Shown: piece by piece, positions 54,750 through 64,000 of the stretch
Layout of the letters: the number at the start of each line of letters is the position of its first letter
Position numbering within the stretch: position 1 is the first letter of the stretch
Source of the DNA: Begonia masoniana
Lineage: Eukaryota > Streptophyta > Magnoliopsida > Cucurbitales > Begoniaceae
DNA length: 64,000 nt
Assembly (NCBI GenBank): GCA_022432975.1
Contig: CM039510.1
Location: 27,588,148 to 27,652,147, forward strand
Reading direction: 5' to 3'
Notes under the pieces: generated by a model
What the model was told of the DNA's origin: nothing
What the model saw: the letters and a program-made list of their open reading frames with translations, nothing else
Databases searched by the model: none
Program-made: the position numbers and the translations under genes

Positions 54750-54998
54750 CTGTACCCAACTGGAAATGTGGCCAATGAGGACGTTGGACCCCCGAGGGGG
54801 GGTGATTGTGATGACCTGGATGTGTAAGTATGTGTACGATGGCTGCACGGAACCAGAACCCGGATGGCATACGTCCACGCGGGCGAACTGGAAGGTGACG
54901 GGTCGTAAAAAGGGGGTCGTCACAATCTCACATCGCTTGGGGAAGTATGTGGAAATGAAACATATGTATAGAGACCCTCCCAAGATAGCAAGACGCGT

Positions 54999-55101
54999 TT
55001 TGGAGCGCAATTGGCAACGGATTCCATAAGAACTCCGAAGTTAAAAGTGCTTCGGCGAGAGTAGTACCAGGTTGGGTGACCGACTGAGAAGTCCTCGCCA
55101 A
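54999..55101 (+). other. 5S rRNA-like segment of Cassandra LTR 3
   Basis: Same layout. GGAGCGCAATTGGCAACGG at the 5' side is shared with LTR 4 and distinguishes these two from LTRs 1 and 2. Confidence 0.9.
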
Positions 55102-55457
55102 ACAAAGCGGTGAGGGGAGGATATTGGGCTGCGGCCCAATCCCCAGAGCGGACAATATCTTGCTGGGAAAAAAAAAAAAAAAGAGTCGTTAGAAATGGTA
55201 TCAGAGCCTGTACCCAACTGGAAATGTGGCCAATGAGGACGTTGGACCCCCGAGGGGGGGTGATTGTGATGACCTGGATGTGTAAGTATGTGTACGATGG
55301 CTGCACGAACCAGAACTCGGATGGCAGTACGTCCACGCGGGCGAACTGGAAGGTGACGGGTCGTAAAAAGGGGGTCGTCACAATCTCACATCGCTTGGGG
55401 AAGTATGTGAAAATGAAACATATGTAAAGAGACACTCCCAAGATAGCAAGACGCGTT

Positions 55458-55556
55458 TTGGAGCGCAATTGGCAACGGATCCCATAAGAACTCCGAAGTT
55501 AAAAGTGTTTCGGCGAGAGTAGTACCAGGTTGGGTGACCGACTGAGAAGTCCTCCC
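55458..55556 (+). other. 5S rRNA-like segment of Cassandra LTR 4
   Basis: Same layout, with GGATCCCATAAGAACTCCG, closest to the true 5S text, and a CCTCCCC change at the 3' side. Confidence 0.9.
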
Positions 55557-55750
55557 CAAACAAAGCCGTGAGGGGAGGATATTGGGCTGCGGCCCAATCC
55601 CCAGAGTGGACAATATCTTGCTGGGAAAAAAAGGGTCGTTACAATATCACTCTCAATGTTTTCAGCTGGAGCTTTAGAAGGGCCCGTAGAGGATGAGACA
55701 TTTGTAACATTTTTGAAAATCCAATGGCCATGGTCATCGGGAAATATACT

Positions 55751-56287
55751 TGTAGCGTCCCCAAGTGCTCACAATACAAAATTATCCACTTGGAGTTTTA
55801 AGTCTTCACATAATTGTTCTTGGAGTTAGTGGAAATTACGTTGTACTAGTTAGGGAGGAGAATCCTTACTTATAAACCACGCATTTTCCACTCTCCCAAT
55901 CGATGTGGGATTGTGCACCCCCACTGGTATGAACTAGAACTTCACACTTAGGCCCTTTTTGCCTTCATATGGTGGTCTGACACAATCTCCTCCCATTTGG
56001 GGCTTGATGTCTCATTCGACTATACTTTCGGTTGAGCTTTGACTCGTATAACATTTGTAGCGTTCCTATGTACTCCTAGTACAAAATTATCTACTTTGAA
56101 CTGGAGCCCGCTTAGATTTGTTCTTGGGGTTAACTCAAAATGCATTATACTAGGTAGAGAGGGGAACCCTACTTATAAACTATGCATTTTCTACTCTCCT
56201 AAGAAATGTGAGATTGTGCACCTCCACTAGTATGAGCTAGACCTTCACACTTGAGCTCTTCTTGCCTTCACATGGCAGACTGTCACA
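55751..56287 (-). mobile_element. TRIM-1: small LTR element without coding capacity
   Basis: Two direct repeats of about 233 bp (55751-55984 and 56056-56287) flank a 71-bp interior. On the minus strand each starts TGTGACAG or TGTGTCAG and ends CGCTACA, with CACAATCCCACATCG and TTTATAAGTAGGG promoter-like words. The interior has a degenerate primer site (TGTTATACGAG) and a purine tract ahead of the second LTR. Flanks ATACT and ATATC are at best an imperfect TSD. It interrupts Sirevirus-like element 2. Confidence 0.8.
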
Positions 56288-57072
56288 ATATCCATCATCG
56301 CTAGAGTATGAATCTCATTGGGAGGAATAGCAAATCCATTGGGTGATAATACATCCATTAGAAGAAGATTGAAAGGAAGTGAGTTGGATAAGTAGCTAGA
56401 TATATCAAACATGTGATGAAGAATAATGTGGCCCACATCAAAACGTTCTCGGTTAATGATCTTTAACTGAACATACAAATGTTGTCCCTATAACCATATA
56501 TCGGCAAGAGATTGTATGTGAATATGTGATGCATAAGTCTGGCCTAAACATTTAATTTCTTAGCCCTTGGTTTGAAAAAGACTCCAACGTCAGAGTTTTT
56601 TAAAGCATTCCTTAAAAAATCTAACCGTCTATTGGTCCCTACAATGTCTGAATCCTTAGAGGCGTTATAATATTTTTCCACCGACTCATTCACATCACAC
56701 TCCAATAATTCATTGAAAGAATTTGTTGGCAAAGTAATATCTTTCCCACACACATAACTATAAACATGAAAATGACGTAGATTAAATTCCACATTAGCAT
56801 AGAACATTTTAATTGGAGTGTAAAAAAATCAGTCATCTAAATTGCATAACTTGTGTAAACCAATGTATTCAAAATATCATCCAAATCTAGTCCAAGAATG
56901 CTGAGAAATGATACTTACAAGAAAGGATCAAGGGTTTAATCTTGAAATAGTCATCATACTGAGCTTTGAACTCAGCCAATTCGAAAAATTGTAATGACCA
57001 TTTCATAGAGGAAGGCTGAGTTGTGTAGCCTCTAGAAGCTCCACACCTTTTCTTAGCAAGAGGAGTCTCCAT

Positions 57073-57518
57073 TTGAGGATAAATATGAGGTGAAACTTGA
57101 GAGAGAAGTGAGATATAGCAAATGAAGGAAGAGTTTTGGGCAAGAAGTAAGCGAGAAACATGTCAAAATCATGAGAGAGACGAGAGAAATTGAGTAACGA
57201 CGCACAAATTAGAGTTAGAGTGACCACAAAATATATATAATCGACACAATGGTTGACCCTTTATTAACAAGTGTCAACCCCTTGAACAAAAATTAAACGT
57301 TTATTTTTCCACATTGCTTTAAGTGTCGACCAGGTTTTCAAGTGTTAGCTAATTTTATCATTTGATGTTTCTAGAGAACATGAAGTGTTGATCGGGGTTT
57401 CAAGTGTGAGCGATGAGCGAAAAGTGAGAAATTTTAGAATAACAGAGAGGTTCAAGGGTCGACCTGTCTCAACAAGTGTCGACCCTATCAGGGACAAACT
57501 CATCTTTTATCAAATTTA
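57073..57518 (-). promoter_or_regulatory. Pol-to-ORF spacer with GTCGAC motifs
   Basis: GGTCGACC, AAGTGTCGACC, GTGTCGACCAGG and degenerate GTTGACCC / GTGTCAACCC words lie between about 57240 and 57490. The same motif class clusters in this element's LTR. The equivalent spacer of element 1 has CCGGATGATG motifs instead. Confidence 0.5.
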
Positions 57519-57619
57519 TCAACCCAATTGTAATATAATGTTATTGAATGTTTTCTCGTGTAAAGGCTTGGTAAGGATATTGGCTAATTGATTCTTGGAA
57601 TTAACGAACACTAGAGACA
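57519..57619 (-). pseudogene. Ty1/copia RNase H C-terminal fragment
   Basis: The minus-strand frame reads SLVFVNSKNQLANILTKPL and HEKTFNNIILQLG, the end of copia RNase H as at 12990-13090. It is cut at 57620 by TRIM-2. Confidence 0.85.
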
Positions 57620-57900
57620 TGTAGAGTCTCAGTCCTCCTAGTACAAAATTGTTTGCTTTGAGCCGAATCTCGTACAATTTTGTTATTGAGCTAGCCCAAG
57701 ACACTTTGTACTAAGAGGGAGGAAAACTCTACTTATAAACCATGCATTCATCATTCTTCCAAATAATGTGGGATTGTTCACCCTCACTGGTAAGCGTTGG
57801 GCTCTCACACTGAGTCGTCCTAGTCTTCATATGACGAGCTATCACAATCTTCCTTCTTCGGGGCCTAATGTCCTTGTCAGCCAAACTTTTGATTGGGCAG
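57620..57900 (-). mobile_element. TRIM-2, interrupted by a solo LTR and truncated
   Basis: The LTR copy 57620-57846 (227 bp) is homologous to TRIM-1. The interior (57847-57900) continues after the solo LTR at 62545-62565 with the primer site TGGTATCATAG on the minus strand, then the start of the second LTR at 62566 (GAAGCGTTCTCAGTCCTCC) up to about 62603, where similarity ends. Confidence 0.8.
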
Positions 57901-59223
57901 TGTAACACCTGGCTTTACAGGATTTGATATATGCCAATATAAATGGCATTTTTGTAAATACGTCAAACTAAGTCCGTTTTGCAAACGGAAATTTTTAACG
58001 GAGCCTTAACAATAAATTGGAGTTTTAGGTGAAATATGAAAATTTGGAGAAATCGAATCGTTAATTAAATAACGAGATAAGTGGAGAAATAAATAGAAAT
58101 CAAGTGGAGGGGCAATTAAGTAAATTGCCAAGCCAAATTTTTATAAAATTGCATAACCTCTTTTCTTTTCCCCCACGCGAATTCTTCTTCTCCTATATAT
58201 CTCTTTCCCTCTTGGCGATTTTCATCGCCTCCCTCCGTTTCTCTTCAACGCCGACGATTCTCCTCCTCCGGTAACTCGACTCTTCACGTTTCCTTCTCCT
58301 TCCTCGACTCTAGGTATGAATCTATAGTTTTGGAGTTTTAGATTTCAATTTCTAGGGTTTAAAACGGTTAGGGTTTGTTAGGGTTTTTGTTGAAAACGTG
58401 AAATAGAGTTTGAAATCGATAGGTTTACCGTATTTATGGCTCTAATGGGCGTATTTATAGTTGTTGGTAAAAGTTAGTTGATTTAATGAGGGTTATTGAA
58501 GTTTTGAGTGGTTGGAAGTTTTAAAAGCTCCATTAATGGAGGTTTGGAAATTCACGAGCACGAGTTGCTCGATAAAATGCCTCAATGAGGTGTTTTTGAG
58601 TTTAGGAGATTTTCCTTAGCTAGGAGTTTGTAATTTTCTAAACTCGATAGTTTAGAATTAGTTTAAATGACGAATGTTGTGTATTGCCTTAGGTGAACAA
58701 CGCTCGTGGACGGAGCTTGAATTTCAACGAACGCGAGGTAAGTCTTTGAGATTTGTTTGGCCGTCTTGGCCTACACCATAAGAATGTACGTTAAATTGAG
58801 GAATTAGAGATATATTGCGTTTGGGTAATTAGAACGGGTAGTTAGTTTTAGGTTTGGTTAGATTGTTAATTGTTAAGTTTATTGTTTGTATGTTTCTTTT
58901 TCGTTCATGGCATAATATTTGTTCACGCATCATTGTTTTCAAAAAAGGACATGAAAAGGAATTTCTATGCATGTTTTTACAAAATGAAAAGGTAAACGAA
59001 TGTAATAATGGTCACATCAGTGGCGGTGGTTCAGACATGCTTGTCAGGTGAAGCATGTTTTCCCCCCGGTTAGATACGAGGGGCTATCCAATCGACGGAT
59101 GTGCCGCACCTATCTAGCGAGAGTGAAGCCCCGGTGACATAAATGAAATGATTAGTAAAAAAGTAGGATGCATGATTTATGAACTGTACATGCATAGTAT
59201 TCACGTATATTTACTGAGCCTCT

Positions 59224-61540
59224 TGTAACACCCGGCTTTACGGGATTTGATTTTTATTCCAATATAAACGACATTTTGTAAATACGTCAAATTAAGTCCG
59301 TTTTGCGAACGGAAAGTTTTAATAAAGCCGTAATAATAAATTGGAATTTATGGTGAAATATGGAATTTTGGAGAAAACGAATCGTTAGTTAAATAACGAG
59401 ATAACTAACGAAACAAATAGAAATTAAAAGGAGGGGCAATTAAGTAATTTCGCAGGTCAAATTTTAATAAAAACACTAATTTCCTCTTCTCTCTCCCTCA
59501 CTCACGCGAACTCTCCTTCTTTCCCCAATCCAGACGATTTTCTCCTTCCCTCCGTGCGATTCTCTTCTCCGACGTCGAAAGCTTGTCCTCCAGCGATCGG
59601 TTCTTCTCGTTTTCTTCTTCGAACTCGACTCTAGGTATGAGTCTATGGTTTTGGTACGTTAGATATCAATTTCTAGGGTTTAAAACGGTTAGGGTTCATT
59701 AGAGTTTTTGTTGAAAACGTAAAATAGAGTTTAAAATCGATAGGTTAACCGTATTTATGGCTCAAATGGCTGTATTTATGATTATTGGTGAACGTTGGAT
59801 GATTTTATAGTGGTTGTTGAGAAGTTTGGTAGTTGGAAGTTTTAAATACTCCATTAATGGAGGTTTGGAAATTCACGAGCGCGAATTGCTCGATAAGATG
59901 CCTAAATGAGTTAGAATAGAGTTTATGAGATTTTCTTTAGCTAGGAGTTTGTGATTTTCTAAACTCGATAGTTTAGAATTTGTTTAAATGACAAATGTTG
60001 TGTTTTTCCCTAGGTGAACAATGCTCGTGGACGGAGCGTGAATTTCAACGGACGCGAGGTAAGTCTCTGTGATTTGTTTGGCCGATTGGCCTACACCATA
60101 AGAATATGTCGATCAAGGAGTTGAAGATGTATGTTGTGTTGGGTAAATAGAACGGGTAGTTAGTTTTAGGATTGGTTAGGTTGTTATTTGCTTAGTTTAT
60201 TGTTTGTTGTTTTTATATTTCTGTTTCGTTCATAGCATAATAATTGTTCACGCATCATCGTTTTCGAACGGCATGAAAATGAATTTTCTATGCATATTTT
60301 CATGAAAAAGGAAAACGATAACGAAAAGGTAATGAATGTAATGATGGTCACGTCAGTGGCGGTGGTTCAGACATGGCTGTCGGATGAAGCATGTTTTTCC
60401 CCCGGTTAGATATGAGGGGCTATCCAATCGCCGGATGTGCCGCTCCTATCTAGCGAGAGAGAAGCCTCGATGACGTAAATGAAATGAAATGATTAGCGAA
60501 AAGGTAGGACGCATGATTTATGAACTGTACATGCATATCATTAGCATTCACGTGCATTCACTTAGATTTACTGAGCCTCTAGCTCACGTGTTTAATTCTA
60601 TGGTGTAGGTGATTTTGAGACAGGTGAGGAAGACGTCCCTCCGCCTGAAGTATGAACATGTTGAGGAAGGATGACCCGTGGGAGTGCGCTGGCAGTCGGG
60701 GCGTGATTTTGACACGTGGGGACGTAGGTAAACATTTTGGGAATTGATAGATAGAATATAGGAAATTGTATAGTTAAACATTTTAGGATGTTTGGATCTG
60801 GATAGATATCTATAGTGTTTTTGGAAAATCGAAAGTATTTTTTAATGTTTTGATATTTTCAAACAGGAGGAAATGTTAAGTTTTTAAACGGAACCACGCA
60901 GTTCGTTTTTATGAAATTTAAATACGTTTTGGGTTGGTTATTGGGGAAATGTTGATTTCGGAATGAGTGAGGATAAGGGTAAGGTTAAGTTGAAGTGTGT
61001 TTTTGTGAAATGTATGTGAATTGTGTGTGAGTTGTGCGCAGGGAAATGAAGAAATGAGAGAAGAAAGAAGGAGGAAGGAAAAGAAGTTGAAGTCCTCTGG
61101 AATGGAAATTCCAGAGGACTTGGCGATCGATCGCCAGGGAGGGCGATCGATCGGCCCTCTATTGGTCACGCTCTGGAGAAATTCCAGAGCGTGTGCCGAA
61201 TGGTCGCTGGAGAAGGCGATCGTTAGGCAAAAACCTGGCGATCGCTAGGGCGATCGATCGCCCCTCAACATTTTCAACAGGCGATCGATCGCCTATTTTG
61301 GGCGATCGATCGCCCCTATATTTTTCACAGGACAGGTCCGTTTTGCCCCTGCTTTTGTCTTTTTCCCCTGTTTCATTTGTTTTATATGTTTTATTTAATT
61401 ATTTAATTGATTTTAAGATTTGTTTTAAATGATTTTCTGAATTTGATTTCAATTTAAATTTCTGCTCGAACGTTACAAAGTTTATATTAAAATGAAATAT
61501 TTTATACGGTAAAATTAGGATACGGGTAAGGGTCGTTACA
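59224..61540 (+). mobile_element. Inner solo LTR nested in the outer one
   Basis: It starts TGTAACACCCGGC and ends AAGGGTCGTTACA, 2317 bp, with the perfect TSD CCTCT (59219-59223 and 61541-61545). The outer LTR continues across it. Leader landmarks: donor at 59635, microexon 60014-60058, GGCCTACACC at 60088-60097, and an acceptor ending 60608 (GTAG|GTGATT). A palindrome and hairpin region lies at about 61090-61315. Confidence 0.95.
61090..61315 (+). repeat. Serial hairpins and GCGATCGATCGC palindromes (inner LTR)
   Basis: In order: an inverted repeat around CCTCTGGAAT/ATTCCAGAGG (61090-61119), TGGCGATCGATCGCCA, AGGGCGATCGATCGGCCCT, CACGCTCTGG/CCAGAGCGTG (about 61167-61192), and four more GCGATCG-type palindromes up to 61315. 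Confidence 0.88.
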
Positions 61541-62049
61541 CCTCTAGCTCACATTTTTATTTCTATGGTGTACGTGATTTTGAGACAGGTGAGGAAGACG
61601 TCCCTCCGCCTGAAGTATGAGCACGTTGAAGAAGAATGGCCCGTGGGAGTGCGCTGGCAGTCGGTGCTTATTTTGACTCGTGGGGACGTAGGTAAATGTT
61701 TTGGGAAATTGATAGGTAGGACATAGGAAATTGTATAGTTGAACATTTTAGGATGCTTGGATCTGGATAGATATTATGTAGTGTTTTTGATAATTTCAAA
61801 CAGGGGAAAATGTTAAACTTTCAAATGGATCCATGGGGTTTGTTTTATGAAATTGGTTACGTTTTAAATATGTTTTGAGTCAGTTTTTGGGTGATTGGTA
61901 GAGTGTGGATTGTACGTGGGGAGTAGAGTGTTTGTGTTGTTATGAAATGTACTCAAAGAAGTGATGAAGGTATGGGGTAGAAAGGAGAATTGTGAAGTGT
62001 GTAAGATGGTGTGCAGGGTAACGGTGAAAAGGGCAAGGGGAAAAAGGAG

Positions 62050-62315
62050 CAGCTGTCTGGATGAAATCCAGAGAGCCTGCCAATTGATGGCAAGGAGATG
62101 CGATCAATCGGCAGAAGGGGGCGCCTCTCTGGAAAATTTCCAGAGAGGTAGCCGATCGATCGCCCAAAAAAGGGCGATTGATCGGTTATGAAGAGAGAAA
62201 AAAAAAAAGAAGGGGGGGTGATCGACTACGGCGATCGATCGCCCAAGTGGTTCGCCCCCACAATTTGACAACAGCCGATCGATCGGCTGAAATGGCCGAT
62301 CAATCGGCCATGAAG
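62050..62315 (+). repeat. Serial hairpins and palindromes (outer LTR)
   Basis: Same position in the LTR as 61090-61315 but different sequence: TCTGGATGAAATCCAGA, CCTCTCTGGAAAATTTCC and its complement, GCCGATCGATCGCCC, GCGATCGATCGCC, GCCGATCGATCGGC, GGCCGATCAATCGGCC. Confidence 0.86.
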
Positions 62316-62603
62316 TTTATGGGCAATATGCCCTTTTTGCCCCTGTGTTTTGCTATCTTTGAGTTTTACATGTTTTCATTGTTTTTAATTAAATGTTTTC
62401 TTTTCTTTTCAACCAATTCCAATTTCATGAGGCTTTGATTTTAAAGTTTTAGGCATAAAGCTTATTTAGGCATAAAGCTTACTAAAAATTTTAAATCGAA
62501 AAATTTATTCAGGGAATTAAGGGAATAGTGTAAGGGTCGTTACAGGCAATGACTATGATACCATTTGAAGCGTTCTCAGTCCTCCTAGTACAAATGATGC
62601 AGG

Positions 62604-62723
62604 AAAGATTCCCTAATTAAATATTTTCTATTATATGATATTTATTTCAAATTAATTAATATTTTATTTCCTAATTAGTTGTTTCTTAATATTGATTATT
62701 TCCCTAAGTTATTGTTTCCCAAG
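62604..62723. other. AT-rich fragment after TRIM-2
   Basis: A/T-rich sequence with repeated TTTCCTAATTA / TTTCCCTAA words, resembling a decayed LTR end. It is not classified. Confidence 0.35.
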
Positions 62724-63422
62724 TGTGACAGTCCCCGACCCGATCGGGGTCTGAAGAGCCATCACTCCGGAACATTCAGACGGGGACTACTATTTTATTT
62801 TTTTATAAACAGACTGGACCTTTAAAAACAAACAAACCCTTAAAACTTTTTGAATAAACAAAGCAGACCGAACTTTTAAGAGCAAACCCTTAAAAACATA
62901 ACAGAGAGAGAGAGAACGTTCTCTGGAATTAAAAGCGAAACGGAAAACGGATTAAAATCAGACTACGGGACGAATGACAGAAGGGAAAGCAGGAAAACTG
63001 GAACACTTAAGGATTTGGACGTAAACCTTCTCTGGACGAGTGCAGGGAGATAGGGAGAATTGCAAACGGGGAGACAGAAATGGACGACTTGATATGCAGT
63101 GGGAAACCTAATAATATGGAAAAAAAAAAAAAACTAGAAGTCATGCCGGAAGAAAGGCTACAGTGAATGACAGGGTCGGGTGATGTAGGGAAAAAGAAGT
63201 AAATAAAACAGGGCGGAAGACGTAGGCAGTATACGAAGCAAAAAATGCAAGTAAACTGGGCGGACGATATAGACTAGCGGTGGATGTGAATAAGACAAAA
63301 GTGAACAGTAAACAGCGGTAGAAGTAAAGCAGATAACGTCAGGCGGAAGATGTGGATGACGTCAGACGGAAGATGTAAATAAACTGGGCGGAGGATATGG
63401 GCAGATGACGTCAGGCGGAAGA
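62724..63422 (-). repeat. LTR end with CGGAAGATG and TGACGTCA motifs
   Basis: TGTGACAGTCCCCGACCC at 62724, with an adjacent GACCCGATCGGGGTC palindrome, looks like an LTR terminus. From about 63190 to 63422 there are repeated GGCGGAAGATG, GGCGGACGATA and TGACGTCAGACGGAAG words, the motif class of gypsy-2. It is cut by the next LTR at 63423. Confidence 0.5.
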
Positions 63423-64000
63423 TGTAACGACCCTGACCCTGCCAGGGCCGCCACGGAAACACCATACGTAATCTTAACTTAAATCCTCAAATAGTTGACG
63501 TAAAATTTTTCTTTTTATATCACTCATAACGTTTCGACTTCTAAACCACTAAATCGAAGTCTCGGATTATTGAAATCCCTTAAAATCATTCAAATAATCA
63601 ATAAATTGAACTAAGAAACAATTAAAAGGGCAAAGTCGTCAAAGTGCCCAGCATAGGGAGGGGCGATCAGTCGCCCTCCCTACTGGCGATCGCTCGCCAG
63701 CAAAGTAAAAACGAGGGGCGATCGATCGCCCAATTCAAATTTCCAGAGCGGTTGCCGAGCGATCGCCTAAGAGGCGATCACTCGGCAACCGCTCTGGAAA
63801 TTTGATTCCAGAGCGTTGCCTGAACCATCCAACCACCGATCGATCGCCACCCTAGGGGCGATCGATCGGCAAGCGCTCTGGACTTGGAATTCCAGAGCGC
63901 TGCCTCCTCTTTTTTCTTTTCCCCCATCACATACCCCTTCACCACTTCTCCAAAATTCTCACTAACACCTCACCCAGCATTTAACAACACATTCCCACCT
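63423..64000 (-). repeat. 3' end of a gypsy-3-like LTR, running out of the window
   Basis: TGTAACGACCCTGACCC is the complement of the family end ...GGGTCGTTACA. After about 230 bp of AT-rich sequence comes the GCGATCG palindrome and hairpin region (63660-63905). The remainder lies beyond the window. Confidence 0.75.
63735..63805. repeat. Long hairpin in LTR tail
   Basis: Two 34-nt arms (63735-63768 and 63772-63805) are reverse complements with one mismatch, separated by AAG. The arms include TTTCCAGAGCGGTTGCCGAG and GCGATCGCCT. As RNA it would form a stable stem. Confidence 0.92.

Larger units (their letters stand above)
53944..55643 (+). mobile_element. Cassandra TRIM as a four-LTR tandem array
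   Basis: Four LTRs of 363-387 bp (53944-54306, 54358-54735, 54807-55193, 55265-55643), each carrying a 5S rRNA-like segment, alternate with three short internal regions. Internal regions 2 and 3 (71 bp each) hold the primer site TGGTATCAGAGC and a GACCCCCGAGGGGG segment before the next LTR; internal 1 has lost the primer site. The whole array is flanked by one 5-bp duplication ATATC (53939-53943 and 55644-55648). Cassandra is the known plant TRIM with 5S-derived Pol III promoter sequence in its LTRs. The array most likely arose by unequal recombination between LTRs after one insertion. Confidence 0.95.
53640..57072 (-). pseudogene. Accessory ORF of Sirevirus-like element 2, broken and interrupted
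   Basis: Minus-strand fragments keep the family order: start METPLAKKRCG (57072), FKAQYDDYFKIKPLIL, MFYANVEFNLRHFHVYSYV (56807), FDVGHIILHHMF and SLPFNLLLMDVL (56440-56330), then after TRIM-1 the GHWIFKNV block (55740-55650), then after Cassandra a coiled-coil-like part with stops (53943-53690). These match the MULE accessory gene and element 1 block by block. Several frameshifts and deletions are present. Confidence 0.82.
51947..57619 (-). mobile_element. Sirevirus-like copia element 2 (5'-truncated, heavily interrupted)
   Basis: Minus-strand order: RNase H tail (57619-57519), spacer with GTCGAC motifs (about 57490-57240), accessory ORF pieces (57072 to about 53640), GGGGGAG-like tracts (53327-53180) and a 3' LTR (53180-51947). 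This is the same order as element 1. It is interrupted by TRIM-1 (55751-56287) and the Cassandra array (53944-55643). Its 5' side is cut by TRIM-2 at 57620. Confidence 0.85.
57901..62544 (+). mobile_element. Outer solo LTR of the gypsy-3 family
   Basis: It starts TGTAACACCTGG and ends AAGGGTCGTTACA. Flanks are GGCAG (57896-57900) and GGCAA (62545-62549), a near-perfect 5-bp TSD. Without the nested LTR it is about 2322 bp. It has TATATAT near 58195, a predicted donor at 58314, microexon 58693-58737 (45 nt), GGCCTACACC at 58768-58777, and near its 3' end a palindrome/hairpin region (about 62050-62315). It is inserted in TRIM-2. No internal region is attached, so it is a solo LTR. Confidence 0.92.

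Noticed and set aside
53945..55613. Several overlapping open frames on both strands repeated four times
   Set aside because: They follow the Cassandra LTR repeat and cross the 5S-like part; no codon-level conservation is expected.
53944..55643. Tandem 5S rRNA genes
   Set aside because: The 5S-like parts are diverged, sit inside LTRs with primer sites between them, and the whole array has a retrotransposon TSD, so this is Cassandra, not rDNA.

Overview
This is plant nuclear DNA from an angiosperm, most likely a eudicot. Evidence: spliced genes with plant GT/AG introns, a DYW-type PPR gene of the plant organelle RNA-editing family, an SKU5-similar cupredoxin gene, and a dense layer of plant-specific transposons (Tekay/Del chromoviruses, Sirevirus-like copia elements, Cassandra TRIM, MULE, hAT, SINE). 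I cannot name the species. Only two ordinary host genes are visible, and both look intact: the SKS gene (18077-23094, minus, 8 exons, 538 aa) and a single-exon DYW PPR gene (46892-48928, minus, 678 aa).

Layout. 1-376: tail of an LTR with GCGATCGATCGC palindromes. 377-7926: decayed Tekay element (gypsy-1), its 3' LTR cut off at 7926. 7927-12841: minus-strand Tekay-like element (gypsy-3) with a 2.25-kb LTR, a decayed interior and a gag remnant. 12842-17184: 5'-truncated Sirevirus-like copia element with an accessory ORF after pol. 17185-18060: copia LTR fragment. 18077-23094: SKS gene; its 2.6-kb intron 3 holds a fold-back MULE-like element (9-bp TSD) that itself carries a cluster of tRNA-type SINEs. 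24284-26042: LTR-like end and AT-rich DNA. 26052-41920: a two-gene Mutator-like element (TIRs of about 370 bp or more, 9-bp TSD TTAAAAATT). Its rightward accessory ORF is split by a very young 9.9-kb Tekay element (gypsy-2, 27758-37667, TSD TCACG). Its leftward MuDR-type transposase ends in a GTCGAC minisatellite. 43527-44360: second fold-back element. 46892-48928: PPR gene. 49760-50900: non-autonomous hAT (TSD ATAGACAT). 51947-57619: decayed minus-strand Sirevirus-like element broken by a four-LTR Cassandra array (53944-55643, TSD ATATC) and a small TRIM (55751-56287). 57901-62544: solo LTR with a second solo LTR of the same family nested inside it (59224-61540, TSD CCTCT). 62724-64000: two more LTR ends.

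Three themes deserve attention. (1) One protein family, resembling the domain Pfam calls a putative plant transposon protein, occurs three times: as the second gene of the MULE, facing the transposase as mudrB faces mudrA, and downstream of pol in two Sirevirus-like elements. (2) Elements of different superfamilies carry clusters of short CG-containing motifs (GTCGTTTAGTGACCGG-like, CGGNAGATG, GTCGACAC, GCGATCGATCGC). In each Sirevirus-like element the same motif type appears in both the pol-ORF spacer and the LTR. (3) The Tekay-type LTRs share a leader plan: TATA box near the LTR start, a 45-52-nt predicted microexon, then GTAAGT and a GGCCTACACC-like box, followed by tandem or palindromic repeats.

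All coordinates, boundaries and matches were read by eye; no alignment or database search was run.
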